DNA from: Nemertoderma westbladi
Taxonomy: Eukaryota; Xenacoelomorpha; Nemertodermatida; Nemertodermatidae
Direction of reading: 5' to 3'
DNA length: 35,180 bases
Assembly (NCBI GenBank): GCA_032718475.1
Contig: JAUCBJ010004754.1
Location: 1 to 35,180 of the forward strand
The notes below the pieces were generated by a model. It did not search any database and was not told where the DNA came from. It saw only the letters and a program-made list of their open reading frames with translations. The position numbers were made by a program, and so were the translations under genes. The first letter of the stretch is position 1. Each line of letters opens with the position of its first letter. Shown here in pieces: positions 10,203 to 20,440 of the stretch.

Positions 10203-10217
10203 CCCCCCCCCCCCCCC
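10203..10217. repeat. 15-C homopolymer within the gypsy remnant
   Basis: A run of 15 C lies in the C-rich region between the gypsy protease and reverse transcriptase, 16 bp before the TSD of the CR1/L2-like insertion. Such runs are prone to length errors in sequencing, so its length and its effect on the frame are unsure. Confidence 0.9.
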
Positions 10218-10235
10218 ACCCTGCCTCTCCGATTC

Positions 10236-10242
<7 letters not shown>

Positions 10243-10266
<24 letters not shown>

Positions 10267-10915
10267 TTATTTATAACGCGCCTTTTAAGGGCAATAAATC
10301 AAGGCGCAGGTACGCGTACACAATTAGTTAATTACGTATTCTAACGAAAAGTAGTGTGTTTTCAGCCGCGACTTAAACAATTCCACGGTGTGTGCACTGC
10401 GGACCGAATAAGGGAGAGCGTTCCATAAACGGGGCCCGGCAACTGAGAGAGCCCGCCTCCCGTAACTTTCTAGCCGATAACGAGGCGCAACCAGAGTTAG
10501 TTCATCATCACCTGAACGCAGAGAACGATGAGGAATGTACCGGGTCAGCAAATTCTTTAAATAGCTCGGAGCGTAGCCATTGATACACTTATATACTATA
10601 AGTACAATCTTAAAGTCAATGCGTCGCAATACAGGCAACCAGTGGAGATATTTGAGCACAGGTTTAATATGTTCTCGTTTCTTTGTGCCTGTTAGTAGGC
10701 GCGCCGCAGAGTTCTGGACATATTGTACAGTAGTTTGTTTATATATTTGTCTGGCAATCCCTAATATAACGAATTGTTATTGTCTAAAGAGCTGGTGATA
10801 AATGCGTGGATTAGCGTTTCGAGGTCATGTTTTGCTAAACACCGCCGTATTTTTGATAGATTTCGGATGTGGAAAAACGCACTGCGAACAGTTAGAGATA
10901 TTTGTTTACTGAACG
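10243..10915 (-). mobile_element. CR1/L2-like non-LTR retrotransposon, 3' fragment with (AAT)n tail and TSD
   Basis: On the minus strand this encodes the C-terminal end of a CR1/L2-group reverse transcriptase. The segments are HIRNLSKIRRCLAKHD and LIHAFITSSLD (about 10880-10780), then YVQNSAARLLTGTK (about 10720) and KYLHWLPVLRRIDFKI, then RLWNALPYSVRSAHT and FKSRLKTHYF (10659-10324). A frameshift separates the first two blocks from the rest. The 3' end carries an AAT/ATT triplet tail (10243-10264). The 9-bp sequence TCATATAAT flanks it (10234-10242 and 10916-10924), the likely TSD, although the AT-rich triplet tail makes its exact edge ambiguous. The remainder of the element was lost by 5' truncation. 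Confidence 0.85.
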
Positions 10916-10924
10916 TCATATAAT

Positions 10925-11830
10925 GATCCATATCAAAGACGTCCAGCTCGATCCCAACGGCATCCCATCCCATCGCGAATGCGCTTCATTCTACAACATC
11001 CTTACACAGTATTCTTCCGTTACCCTGATTACCCTGGCTACAATTGTTCTGCTGGACCATTCCAAGCCGTTGTTGATGTTTCCCCGATATTGCCCCCTCA
11101 ATACATATTCCCCAGTATGCTTGTGATTGTCTTGTAGAACTTCAGGATAGGTTCGACTCTCTCGAGCATCTCAGTGTATTTATCCGACCCAAACTTGCTG
11201 GCATCACCGTCGAATACCTGAACCCCAGTTTCCTTGTGGCTAAACCAAATGGCAGTACCCGATTAGTTACTGCATTCACCGAGATCGCCAAGTATTGCAA
11301 GCCTAACCTGCCCTCCTACCCGATGTAGAGTCTACCATCCAGTCCCTCAATCAGTTTCAGTTCCTCATCAAAGCCGATCTCTCCAGTGCCTACTATCAGA
11401 TCGCTCTCCAACGTGAGTCCATGTGTTTCTGTGGCATAGCCACCCCATTCCGTGGCATTCGCATTTACTGCTGCTGTGCCATGGGTATGCCCAGAAGCGA
11501 AACCACATTAGAAGGACTGGTGCCCCGCGTTCTCGGCGACCTGCTCGTCCAGGGTACAGTAGTAAAACTTGCTGATGATATCTACTGTGGTGGTGATACC
11601 TTTGCCAAGCTCCTCGACAACTTTACACTCCTCCTGCAAGCACACCATGGCGCCGACCTCCGCCTATCAGCAAAGGAAACGGTTATCTGTCCTCAGTCGA
11701 CCACCATTCTCGGTTGGATGTGGTTCAATGGTTCCTTAACTGCTTCCTCCCACATTATGGCAGCGTTGTCCCATTGTCCCACCCCTTCAACCGTTCGCGA
11801 CTTCCATTCCTACTTGGGGTCATACAAAGT
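10925..11830 (+). pseudogene. Reverse transcriptase of the gypsy element, broken
   Basis: Reading on from the CR1/L2-like insertion, recognisable Ty3/gypsy RT starts at about 11135: HLSVFIRPKLAG, YLNPSFLVAKPNGSTRLVTA, then after a one-base frameshift near 11325 IKADLSSAYYQI (catalytic Asp), FCGIATPFRGIRIY and CAMGMPRSETTLE. The active site follows as VVKLADDIYCGG (about 11560-11595), then RLSAKETVICPQSTTILGW (about 11660-11720). The catalytic aspartates are kept; the frameshift and the stop at 11325-11330 disable it. The longest open stretch is 11421-12053. The N-terminal connection to the protease is not clear. Confidence 0.85.
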
Positions 11831-12330
11831 CGTCGCCCGTGTTCTCCCACACTGCTCCGCACTTGTGGCCCCACGCAATGCCCCAATGATGGTCTCGGTG
11901 CGGTGTTGTACACCAAACGTGGTAAGGAACTCCTCCTTGCAGGTTCTTCTCCACCAAGTTGAAGTCCAACCAACATACTTGGCTTCTGTGCGAATTAGAA
12001 GCCCTTGCCATAGCCTCGGCTGTCCAGCATTTCCTTTCTTACTTAATTTCTAAACAGTATGTCGAGGCTTACCGGAAGTTAGCCCCCAGCACATAATCTT
12101 CGAGTCCCCATCTATCTACTTTCCTCTCCAGTGCCAGCCAAGCCCGGGTTACTGTGTTCCACATTCAGTGGGCCATGAACCTTCTTGCCGACTTCCAGAC
12201 TTCCTTCTTGCAGAAGGGGCAACATTGCCCCTTCCCCCCTACACTACTGCCAAGTATGTTCATTTGTCTCCTCCACCACTGACGAACCTGTAATACTTCA
12301 TTCTGAATGCTCCCACCCATCGCCGAAATG
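11831..12330 (+). pseudogene. RNase H / linker remnant of the gypsy element
   Basis: Fragments in shifting frames follow the RT: KVVARVLPHCSALVAP (about 11825), GLGAVLYTKRGKELLLAG (about 11895-11945, RNase H first strand), and later CQVCSFVSSTTDEPVIL (about 12250-12300), a CxxC segment that precedes integrase in related elements. Multiple frameshifts and stops break it. Assignment rests on order and on resemblance recalled from related elements. Confidence 0.65.
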
Positions 12331-13377
12331 CCAACAACCTCGCCTCAGTGCCTTGCAACTTCCAACCTCCCTGACCCTCGACTCCTGTATGCTTCTCGTC
12401 CCTCCTGCCTCGCCACCCAACGTGAGTGTCCAGACCTATGTCGCGTTGCTGAACACCTTGCGTCAGGTAGACGTCCGTCCAGCCACGACTCACAACTGAG
12501 GACCACATTCTCCTGCTATTTCCACGCTCTCAATCTCGATTGTGCTCTCGACGAGATTTCCACCCAATGCCATTAGTGCACGGCCCTTTCCACAGCCCCT
12601 CGCTGTATCCTCCCTCAGTCTTCTCTCGACGTGCCACCCATCATTGGTCAATACTTCACCACTGACGTGCTCCGGCGCCACTCCCAACGCATTCTCCTCC
12701 TCCGTGAAACTGACTCTTCATTCACTAATACCACCATCATCCCTGAAGAACAATGTGACACCGTCTGTGACTCCCTGATCATACTAGTCTCTGGGTTACA
12801 TCCCCTCAGTGGTCCTCCAGCCATTATCCGTACCGATCCTGCACCAAGTTTCCAGGCCCTCGTTGGTAATCCTAAACTGAAAGCCCACCACACTCTTCTC
12901 AAAGCTGACTCATGGAAGAATCCAAATAAAAACCCCATCGCTGAACACGCCATTGGCGAACTACACGCTGAGCTACTCAAGCTCCCCCCTACTGGAGGCC
13001 CCTTCTCGCTCACTATCCTCACTATTGCCATCACCCACCCTAACGTGCGACTTCACGCTCCCAGCCTATCGGTGCATGAGATTCTATTCCAGCGCGACCA
13101 GTTCACCAGGGACCAAATCCCCCTGGTCAACACGGAGCTCACATTACTGTCCAACATGAGCGATGTCTCACCAAACACACAACCAATGCTCAGTCCAAGG
13201 TACAATGTCCTACCATGTCCAATGTCCTGCCTGTGTTCACTTCACTCAATGTCGGCGACCTCGTATACTGATGTTCCGACTCTCCCCGGTTCAGCGTTAG
13301 ACCCTATTATATCATCAGTGCTACCGACAGTACCTGGTGTTCCATCAGGAAATTCGTTGGCAACCAGCTCCGCTCTC
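12331..13377 (+). pseudogene. Integrase of the gypsy element, core frame still open
   Basis: A frame open over about 250 codons (to 13386) holds an rve-type core: IGQYFTTDVLRR (first Asp), PAIIRTDPAPSFQALVG (second Asp) and NPNKNPIAEHAIGELHAELL (Glu), so the D,D-E triad is present. It is followed by HEILFQRDQFTRDQ. In a shifted frame from about 13235 comes GDLVY..SD and IRKFVGNQLRS (to 13377), the C-terminal DNA-binding part of this lineage. The frame is then cut by RTE-like copy B and continues from 14433. The N-terminal zinc-binding domain is not recognisable. Confidence 0.8.
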
Positions 13378-14427
13378 TACTACTAGGATCGGCATGCTGC
13401 ATTGCAGCTGGATTCTTAAGAATGCTGTGCTGGCTTGTCGACAAAATTGTGCCGCCACAACTCCCGATCACCTATGACATTTGCTAGATCATCCGTATCT
13501 TCAAGGCCTTTAAGATGCGTCTCAAGAAAGTCATGGGCTGTCCACTATGCTTATGCACTCCATGAGGCTCACAAGATTATGCACTGACAGGTCCTCACGG
13601 CGAAAGCAATGTCCTGCCAAGCGGAGGCGACTTTGTTCTAGTGTCACGCTTGGGGGAACCAATAAGACACCTCCAATGTTATATAGTGTCTGGTTGGAGA
13701 TGTGTGCATTGTACTTGACACAATGAACCCGGCGTAGCATTCTTGTGAATGTTCCATCCAGAGATTTGGTGTCCTCAGCAGTTAGAGCCCAGCATGGACA
13801 CTCATAGAGGAGTACTGGAACTACTGCTGCTATAAATAATAGGACCTTAAGTTTCCGATGAATTCTATGTGACTTCCAAATCCTGGAAAGCCTATTCAAG
13901 GCTGCCCATGCCTTTCCCTTACGTATTCGAAGGTCCTCACCTGACTTCCGGATCCATGATCCCAGGTAACAGAAGTCGTCCACATGCTCAAGCATACCCT
14001 CCTTTGAGCTTATGCTCATCCGATCAGAGACTTACTGAGGACTTTCAAAGTTAACTGTCAAAATTGTGGTCTTTTTGGAGTTAATAAATAGACCAACACA
14101 AAAAGCAGTATGTTCTAATGAGCTGAGGAGACGGTGATTCTGAGAGTATTCCTAAGTCATCAGCAAATCCTAGATCAGTTAGGTACTTGGCAGGATTTCC
14201 TCGACTTCTGGATCCAGTAGGTAGAGTTACCATCACCCCATCATTATTATGATGATCTAAGGACATAGTAGAACATAGTCAACCACAGTTATGAACAAGA
14301 ATGGTGCAAGTGTGTCTCCCTGGAGGACGCCCCATAACACGTCAAAAGGTTCTGTGCCACCATCAACAGTAGACATAAATGTTGTCGAACCATCGTATAC
14401 TGATCTGATTGCTGCAATAATTTCATC
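13378..14427 (-). mobile_element. RTE-like non-LTR retrotransposon copy B, 5'-truncated, with short TSD
   Basis: This is a close sequence match to copy A over most of its length, with the same 3' end (TACTACTAGGATCGGCATGC) and the GCTGCATTGCAGCTG motif. It is truncated further, starting at the residues DEIIAAIRSVYDG of the RT. FADD is kept, but indels break the frame (for example about 13505-13575 and 14130-14150). The 5-bp repeat CTCTC flanks it (13373-13377 and 14428-14432). With the insert and one TSD copy discounted, the gypsy integrase frame continues in phase (QLRS then HVYRV), which supports these boundaries. It has more indels than copy A and so is probably older or less constrained. 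Confidence 0.92.
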
Positions 14428-14432
14428 CTCTC

Positions 14433-14640
14433 ACGTCTACCGCGTACTCACCAACCTATATCCCAGTCGACATCCCGCCATCTGTCTGTACCCCCTGACC
14501 AGACACCCGAACCTGATGTTGTTGATTCCCTCAACAGGGTCTCGCATCGCCCACAATGGATCCGCAAACCACTACAATATTATGGGTTCCCATAGCGACC
14601 TTCCTGCACGGCTCGCCCCAATTTGATCTGAGTTCGAGTC
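14433..14640 (+). pseudogene. C-terminal tail of the gypsy integrase, after copy B
   Basis: The frame reads HVYRVLTNLYPSRHPA..., a direct continuation of QLRS before the insertion, and similar to the SYRVLTDLYP-type ending recalled from related elements. It drifts into unrecognised sequence by about 14550-14640. The sequence at 14628-14646 (CTGAGTTCGAGTCCTACCA) looks like a tRNA 3' end including CCA; see findings. Confidence 0.7.
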
Positions 14641-16233
14641 CTACCATGCTGGTTGCGCTATACTGTGTTCGCCAATATTTATATACTCTCCGTGATCCAC
14701 CCATCATATCTGCGTTGTAATGTGCTGATTATAAACACATATTTTTATAGCCACATTTTATTTAGTTGGCAACCCGCTGTTTACTTGGTGGGATAAATAT
14801 TTCTCCATTTGACGCAACACCGCCGCGGCCGCTATGAGGGAGGTGAATACCGCGGCCGCTCCTAAAGCCGCAGGCCATCGCTAACTATATAGGTTAACTT
14901 GGGATTCTGGGGGACTTTTCGATGAAGGAACAGACCAAATTTTTTTATTTTCTCACCAGGGGAGCGGCTCGGAATTCTAAGATATTAGCAACTCTAACAT
15001 TATTAAATCTAACCCTTCGACGGACACGGCGGACAAAAATCCGTCATTTTTTCGACAATTTTAAAATTTTTTTGCAAGGCGCTCTACAGTGGCTCGAAAA
15101 AACCCTAGGTTATTGCTTAGCCGACGCCGGGATACGATAGAAGGGATTAATTAGTGAATTCGTTTTTTTTTTCAAAAAAGATTACCACGCTTTTTTTCCG
15201 AAAATGTCCGTCAAAGTTGAAAAAACGGACAAAATGACTTTGCGGGATCCGCTATAACTCGGCTAATATTAATCGTACGGGGACGAAAGTAACGCGGTTG
15301 GAAAGGGGGAGAGTGGTACTACCTTCGTATCGAATGGGGGTAAGATATTTATTAAAATTTCGGGTGGAAAAAGGGGCTGTAAATTTGTACGTTTTTGTCC
15401 GTCTTTTTTGGAAAACGTATTTCCGAAATGTTTAATTCGACAACGCGGGTAGGAATCCACTAATTCTTTTATGAAACTCGTAGAAGACCATTGGGGCTAC
15501 GTTCCTATCGAATGGGGGTACAAAAAATATGTCGGCAATAGGGGCCAAAAAGGGCCAGAATTTGTAAAGTAGTTTTTATCGAATAATTTTTTATTTTTAG
15601 CTTTAGTTGGTTAAGGTACATTCTATACAGTCAATATCCATACGGGGAATTCAAATATGCTATCGGTTTTGCTCCAAGGATGATATTAAAAAAATGAGGG
15701 CCAAAATTATAATTTCGCGCTTCAAACTTGCTTCGCGGGAAATCGTCTAGCTCGAAAACTACTTAACTTACGGGAGATTTGTTTACACAGACTTATAGTG
15801 CGTTAAATTATCTATCTAACGGCGTTAATCACAGCGCCGGAGGTATTATAAAACTGGAGCGGCAGGCGATCGTGTGAAATATAATATTTATAAAAAGGGA
15901 CGAAAATTTTTTTTTTTTAACAAATCGCTATTCCATTATAATTTAGCGTATTGCGCCAAAAGTACCTGTAAAAAGTATCAAATTAACTCCGCTATCTTTT
16001 ATCTTAACATATATAATTAAAATTACGAATTTTAAGGGTCGAAAAATATCGCGTTATTTTGGCCCTTTTTTTTAATTTTTTTGGGGCCAAAAATAACCCC
16101 TTCTCAAAAGATTAAGAAAAAAATTACGGCAAAGAATATACCAATTTTATTGAATTTGGACCACCAGAACCGAAGTTAGAGCGATTTTAGTGAAAAAATA
16201 AAAATAATTTTTTTTTGCAAAAAAATTAAGAAT
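14641..16233. other. Non-coding stretch with internal repeats, unrecognised
   Basis: No gene is seen. 14821-14862 contains the GC-rich word CCGCGGCCGCT twice, 28 bp apart, unusual in this AT-rich window. From about 14900 the DNA has many A/T runs, and the words CGGACA/TGTCCG recur about five times between 15015 and 15410. ATCGAATGGGGGTA occurs at about 15329 and 15509 (about 180 bp apart), so the block was built partly by duplication. It ends next to the tRNA-like sequence at 16234, so it may be the body of a tRNA-headed repeat on the minus strand. That is a guess. Confidence 0.5.
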
Positions 16234-16316
16234 GGTCAGGTCAATATTGGATTTCGAACCCGCGAACTTAGGTTTCATTAACGTGATTGATAACCACTAG
16301 ACTATGTGACCGGACC
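16234..16316 (-). other. tRNA-like sequence (tRNA pseudogene or SINE head)
   Basis: On the minus strand the 83 nt begin GGTCCGG and end CCTGACC, which pair in six of seven positions like an acceptor stem. Inside are an A-box-like TAGTCTAGTGG and a B-box-like GGTTCGAAATC, the internal RNA polymerase III promoter elements. The anticodon and T arms do not fold well by eye and no anticodon can be assigned, so a tRNA-derived SINE or decayed tRNA is more likely than a working tRNA gene. Confidence 0.6.
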
Positions 16317-18356
16317 AAGAGAATTTGAAATTTTCGAGTGACTATTTTTAAACATAAATAACTTCGGTTCTACAGGGCCGTTTAATCTGAAACTTTTTTC
16401 ATTGGATAGAGGATAGATTGTAGTGTGTGAAATAGGATAAAACTTGGGAAAAGACTTATGTGCACTTAGTGCAAAATGCACTTAAATAGTGAACATTTTT
16501 TCGATATTTCAAACACTGTTATTTCCAGTTCTATTCATCGTAGAATGTTATTTTTTGGATTAAAATGTAGTTTGGAATGATTTCTAACTATAATCGTAAC
16601 ATTTGTTTAACTTTTTATGTCTATAAAGTGACTTAAAAATGTCCATGAATATGGTCCAAAATCGCAAATCCAGATTTATTAAATTGGATTTTTGACACTT
16701 TTAGCGACTGACACTTGATCATACACCATCGTAGATCGGTAGAGGATAAACATAAGTTTGTTAAATAAAGAGCAACCATTACGATCTGCTAAAGTGCACT
16801 TGTACAAATAAGTGTGCAAAAGTGCAAATTTTTTAATAAGGTCAAATTATATAGTATTGGGTTCTTTTCTTTGCAGATACTTTATTTTCATATTAATATG
16901 TTGTTTGAACCTTACTGAGCGCATTACGGGATATGCGTACAAATAACCGGCCCTTATGAGGCTTCGATTGGGTAAATTAATAAAACATAAGGTTGTATAG
17001 TATAATATTCTAAAAACCAGTGTGATATTAAATGCACTTTAAATAATAAATAGAAATCAAATAACAATTGGACCACACAATTAAAAACTCGCACAATTTT
17101 GTACTTATTATATTGCTTCAAATTAATTCAACAGTGGATATTTGTGGGAAGGGGGAAGTTACAGTGTGCATTCGGGGGAAGTTTGGTGAACTGCATTTAT
17201 GCAGTGAATCCAAACTTCCCCCTTTGATATATCATATACTTAAGACATGCTAGGGTGACGGGGAAATATTTGTTACTGTCACACTTTGCTTCCATTTATA
17301 CTATCCTTTATTATTACCCCAGTCAGATAAGAGATAATAAATCAGTAAAAACTAAACTAAACTGTCTTTCATGCAAACAAATTTCTAACTAAAGACGGGT
17401 GAATGACCATGACCATGGAAATAATTTTAAATATAATTGTATATCAACTATTTGGGGAGGCTTCCAAGTTAAACCCGAAAACAATTATTTTGTTACATAT
17501 ATAGTAAATAACGTTGTATGTTCTTCTTCCTCTCATAATAAAATATAAATGAAATATCTCAGATAGCTATGCCCTGTAACATTTCACAACCAAAATATTT
17601 AAGTGTGAAAAGTGTAGGCCTACCACACTCCGCCCAAACAACCGCAAACGCATAGCCAACAAATTTAACAAAAGGTTACATACATGTTGGGTTCATGACG
17701 AGATGAGTGAAAATTGATCGCGTAATATAAAGTAAAAAATTAAGAGACGGGCTGGCTCTCCTCCACTTTCTTACCCAATGGATATGTTGTTGTAATAATC
17801 TAATATTGGGGCGGCTTTCTCTCGGTTTCTATTTAGTTCCATCTAGATTGTGTTTAATAGTTTAGTTTTATTTTTCATAGGTTAGTTCGTTAACACGTAC
17901 CGAAGGTCCCGTGTTCAGTCCTCACTTATGCCAGTCACTTTTTGCATGGCCCATACTGTAGGTAGGGTGTTTATTGCTCTCTCTCTCTACCTCTCGCATC
18001 GTGTAGTTAGAGTTAGGGGTATCCCAGTACTAACCTTGGTATAACGCATACTTTTGTTTGTTTATATTAGGAACAAGGAGGGACAACAAGGTGAAACAAG
18101 TTGCGCCAGGCCGTTATGCCGCACTGTGGATTAGGAACCATACAGTAGAGTACTAGGCCTCCGGACCTAGAACTGTAGTAGTTAGGCGGATACCTGTCTG
18201 ACAGTACTGATAATGTGGGATCTGTTGCTGTTACCTATATCATTGGTCTATATTATATTATAATGTATATGTATCGCAATGTACTCACGGTACAGTATCT
18301 TACCTTTCCCATCGTTACCATCGGCCATTCACCAGGCACCATTGCCTCATTCTGGC
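16317..18356. other. Long AT-rich intergenic stretch
   Basis: No coding gene is recognised; the 61-codon ORF at 17068-17253 is a by-product of a hairpin. Clusters of the word GTGCACTT and its complement lie at 16458-16490 and 16790-16830. A strong hairpin is at 17174-17222. 17890-17925 (CGTACCGAAGGTCCCGTGTT) has a weak tRNA T-arm look that I could not support further. Confidence 0.5.
17174..17222. repeat. 49-bp inverted repeat / hairpin
   Basis: GGGGGAAGTTTGG (17174-17186) is the exact reverse complement of CCAAACTTCCCCC (17210-17222), a 13-bp outer stem. An inner CTGCAT/ATGCAG pair forms a second stem of 6 bp, separated by a small internal loop. A partial copy of the left arm (GGGGGAAGTTAC) lies just before it. 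It is shorter than a usual animal pre-miRNA. No function is assigned. Confidence 0.85.
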
Positions 18357-18490
18357 GTTATGTAATTGGAACATTTTAATACTGTAGGCTACCTATGTAC
18401 TTGGAACAATATAAAACCTTGTAATTGGAACATTTTAATATCTTATGTAATTGCAATATTTTAATACCTTATGTAATTGGAACATTCCAC
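18357..18490. repeat. Tandem repeat of a TGTAATTGGAACATTTTAAT-type unit
   Basis: Four to five imperfect units of about 27-35 bp sharing TGTAATTGGAACATTTTAAT. One unit has TGTACTTGGAACAATATAA and another TGTAATTGCAATATTTTAAT. The array ends at about 18490. Confidence 0.85.
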
Positions 18491-19601
18491 CTATTGTTTT
18501 TACACGTGTCGTTCGTAATTCAAAATAATATTTTACTAAAAATTAATATTTAATCTTTGTGGGGCGAGCGACGAAAGTAAGCGAGCTTAGCATACAGGTA
18601 CCACTAACTTAATCGGTGTGTCCGTTGTTCTGTTGCTCTGTTGTTCTGTCGTTCTGTCGATCTGTTGTTCTGTCGATCTGTTGTGTGTAATTTTAAACGT
18701 TAATAACTCAGCCAAATGTTAATGAAATTTAACCAAACTTGGTACACATGTAGTCTGGCAAAAGTTTAGAAATTTTCCAAGTTGAATTTCCGTGTGGCCT
18801 TCGAGAAGCTAAGATAATAGCAATTAATTAGTTAATTAAGTTGATTACGGTAAAAACTGCATTTTCAACCTGCCTGTTAAAGGATATTAATAATTTTCAG
18901 TATAAGATTTAAATAATTATACTTAAAAATTATACAGATGTAATCCACATACCCCATTCTATTATAGTTTTTAATTAGTTCAAGTGATTTGCTTTAATAA
19001 ATGTGTCTTTAATTGATCTAAACGTAATTAAAGCGGCACAATTATTGAGTACAAATTTAATCCTGCCCATTATTGGTCAACATAGTCTCTGCGGGGGTGT
19101 AGAGCTGCTAGCTGGCTGGGAGATGTTGGTGTAGCCTTACCAGAGGGGAATTGTACTGTAATAGGCAGCCAGTAGTATTGCTATAGCAACCCAGACATAA
19201 CTCCAACCATACACTGCCTGTACTTCAATTCCTATTGACTCTATACTATAAATGTTGTATTACTTACTTAATCTCAGGTGACAGAAGATATAATGACATA
19301 AATACTCATGACTGTTGTAGGCTTATATCTGAAGTAGTTTATTCCGCAATATATTTGTCTGGTTATTTTTTAATTGAATTTTTGCAAAGTAGTAAAATTA
19401 ATGTTCTTAAAAATAATATTATTATTTTATATGTAACCTAGGAAATTATCTACATTTTTTCGCTGCAGCTTTAAGAGTGTACATTGATTTAATATTATTT
19501 CAATACCCATATTACTACATCGGCATACGATGCGTTGGCGTTGTATCACACATCTCCACATAGATGTATCAGCAGTTACTCGCACAGTTTCGAAACTTCG
19601 C
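18491..19601. other. Intergenic stretch with a pyrimidine-rich microsatellite
   Basis: 18620-18685 is a low-complexity run of TGTTGTTC/TGTCGATC words. It is preceded by GGGGCGAGCGACGAAAGTAA (18562), a phrase with relatives at 19674 and 30590, and followed by TAATAACTCAGCCAAATGTT; I take the block as a dispersed repeat. The rest is AT-rich with no gene that I recognise; the 68-codon ORF at 19235-19441 has no motif. Confidence 0.5.
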
Positions 19602-19945
19602 ATAGTTATAACTGTATAAAGATCGTCAGTCTTGGTTATTGGCTATTCTTGGTTAAAATATTTTAATGTAAAACAGGACGAGCGACGAGCGCAACGAGGC
19701 ATATAATGAAGACGAGTACTGTGTAGACTATATTCCTATTAACCATACCTGGCTTCGCCTATTGAAGGCGTCAGTAGTTATAAAGATCGACCGTCAGTCT
19801 GCGTTTAGGAAATATGTTTAAATACAAACAGGACGAGCACAACGACGTTTATAATAATGAAGACGAGTACTGCCTACTGCGTTGATTATATTCCTATAAA
19901 CCATACCTGGCTTCGCCTATTGAAGGCATCGGTAGTTATAAAGTA
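19602..19945. repeat. Tandem duplication, period about 155-170 bp
   Basis: Two diverged units, 19602-19771 and 19772-19929, share AGTTATA...AAAGATCG..CGTCAGTCT, AACAGGACGAGC, GAAGACGAGTACTG and CCATACCTGGCTTCGCCTAT. A partial third start follows (GGTAGTTATAAAG). Matching words are 155-158 bp apart in the right-hand parts. The GACGAGC-type phrase also occurs near 18562. Confidence 0.88.
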
Positions 19946-19947
19946 CT

Positions 19948-19992
19948 GGTGGGTGGGAAGGGTGGGAAGGGAGGGGGGGGGGGGGGGGGGGG
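19948..19992 (+). repeat. G-rich tract, G-quadruplex-type motif ending in 20 G
   Basis: The tract reads GGTGGGTGGGAAGGGTGGG, then AAGGGAG, then 20 consecutive G (19973-19992). It has more than four runs of three or more G with loops of 1-2 bases, matching the usual intramolecular G-quadruplex pattern. It sits at the edge of the tandem duplication. Confidence 0.9.
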
Positions 19993-20149
19993 TGCAGATT
20001 AAAAGGGGTGAACACGTACTGTCCCCCTTTCTTTGATTGATTTCACTTACGGTCCATTTGCGCTGGTGATCACTTTTTTGTTTAGGTCTAATTGCTCCAA
20101 TTGTCTGTGTTATATAGACCGCTAAAGTAGTATTCTTTGAGCACCATCC

Positions 20150-20440
20150 ACTGTTGCCATGATCTGACCAGCAAAGTCAAGGTTCGCCAAGTGTATTGGT
20201 GGTTTTTTCTACTAAGACTACCTGGCTGCTTCTATTTCCCATCTATATGTTGATTGAGAGACAATCGCAGTAATCAAAAAACACAATAATACAGATACAT
20301 ACAATACATATAGTAAGACAATAATCAAAATGAAAGGAGCAAGCGTGTTATCTTGAAAGAAACCCCAGGACACTTCAAGTGGGTCTGTCTGTATTTCAAT
20401 CTACAGTTGAGTCAAATGTTGTAGGTCATTAGGGTCGGGA
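20150..20440 (-). mobile_element. Old fragment of an RTE-like reverse transcriptase
   Basis: On the minus strand 20330-20425 reads, with one frameshift, EVSWGFFQDNTLAPF after a TTFDSTVD-like stretch, matching STVDGDTEPFEVLWGVLQGD in copy A. 20160-20215 reads HLANLDFAGQ, matching YLTDLDFADD, so the catalytic FADD is mutated. Order and spacing fit one relic of the RT palm domain. It is much more diverged than copies A and B. Confidence 0.75.

Larger units (their letters stand above)
6887..14640 (+). mobile_element. Ty3/gypsy-like retrotransposon, decayed and three times interrupted
   Basis: Plus-strand order is Gag-like, aspartic protease, reverse transcriptase, RNase H remnant, integrase: the Ty3/gypsy (Metaviridae) order. 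The reading frame is broken by stops and frameshifts in gag, RT and RNase H. Three minus-strand non-LTR insertions split it at 8020-9583, 10243-10915 and 13378-14427. Excluding them leaves about 4.5 kb of element sequence, plausible for a gag-pol body without LTRs. Both ends are approximate because no LTR pair was found. From memory, the protein segments resemble a gypsy lineage common in corals, molluscs and other marine invertebrates (RT motif VKLADDxYCGG); I could not search to confirm that. Confidence 0.85.

Noticed and set aside
6500-14800. Long terminal repeats for the gypsy element
   Set aside because: I compared 6500-6890 with 14550-14800 by eye and found no shared direct repeat of useful length.
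17068-17253. 61-codon plus-strand ORF
   Set aside because: It is mostly made of the hairpin and its partial copy; it has no protein motif.
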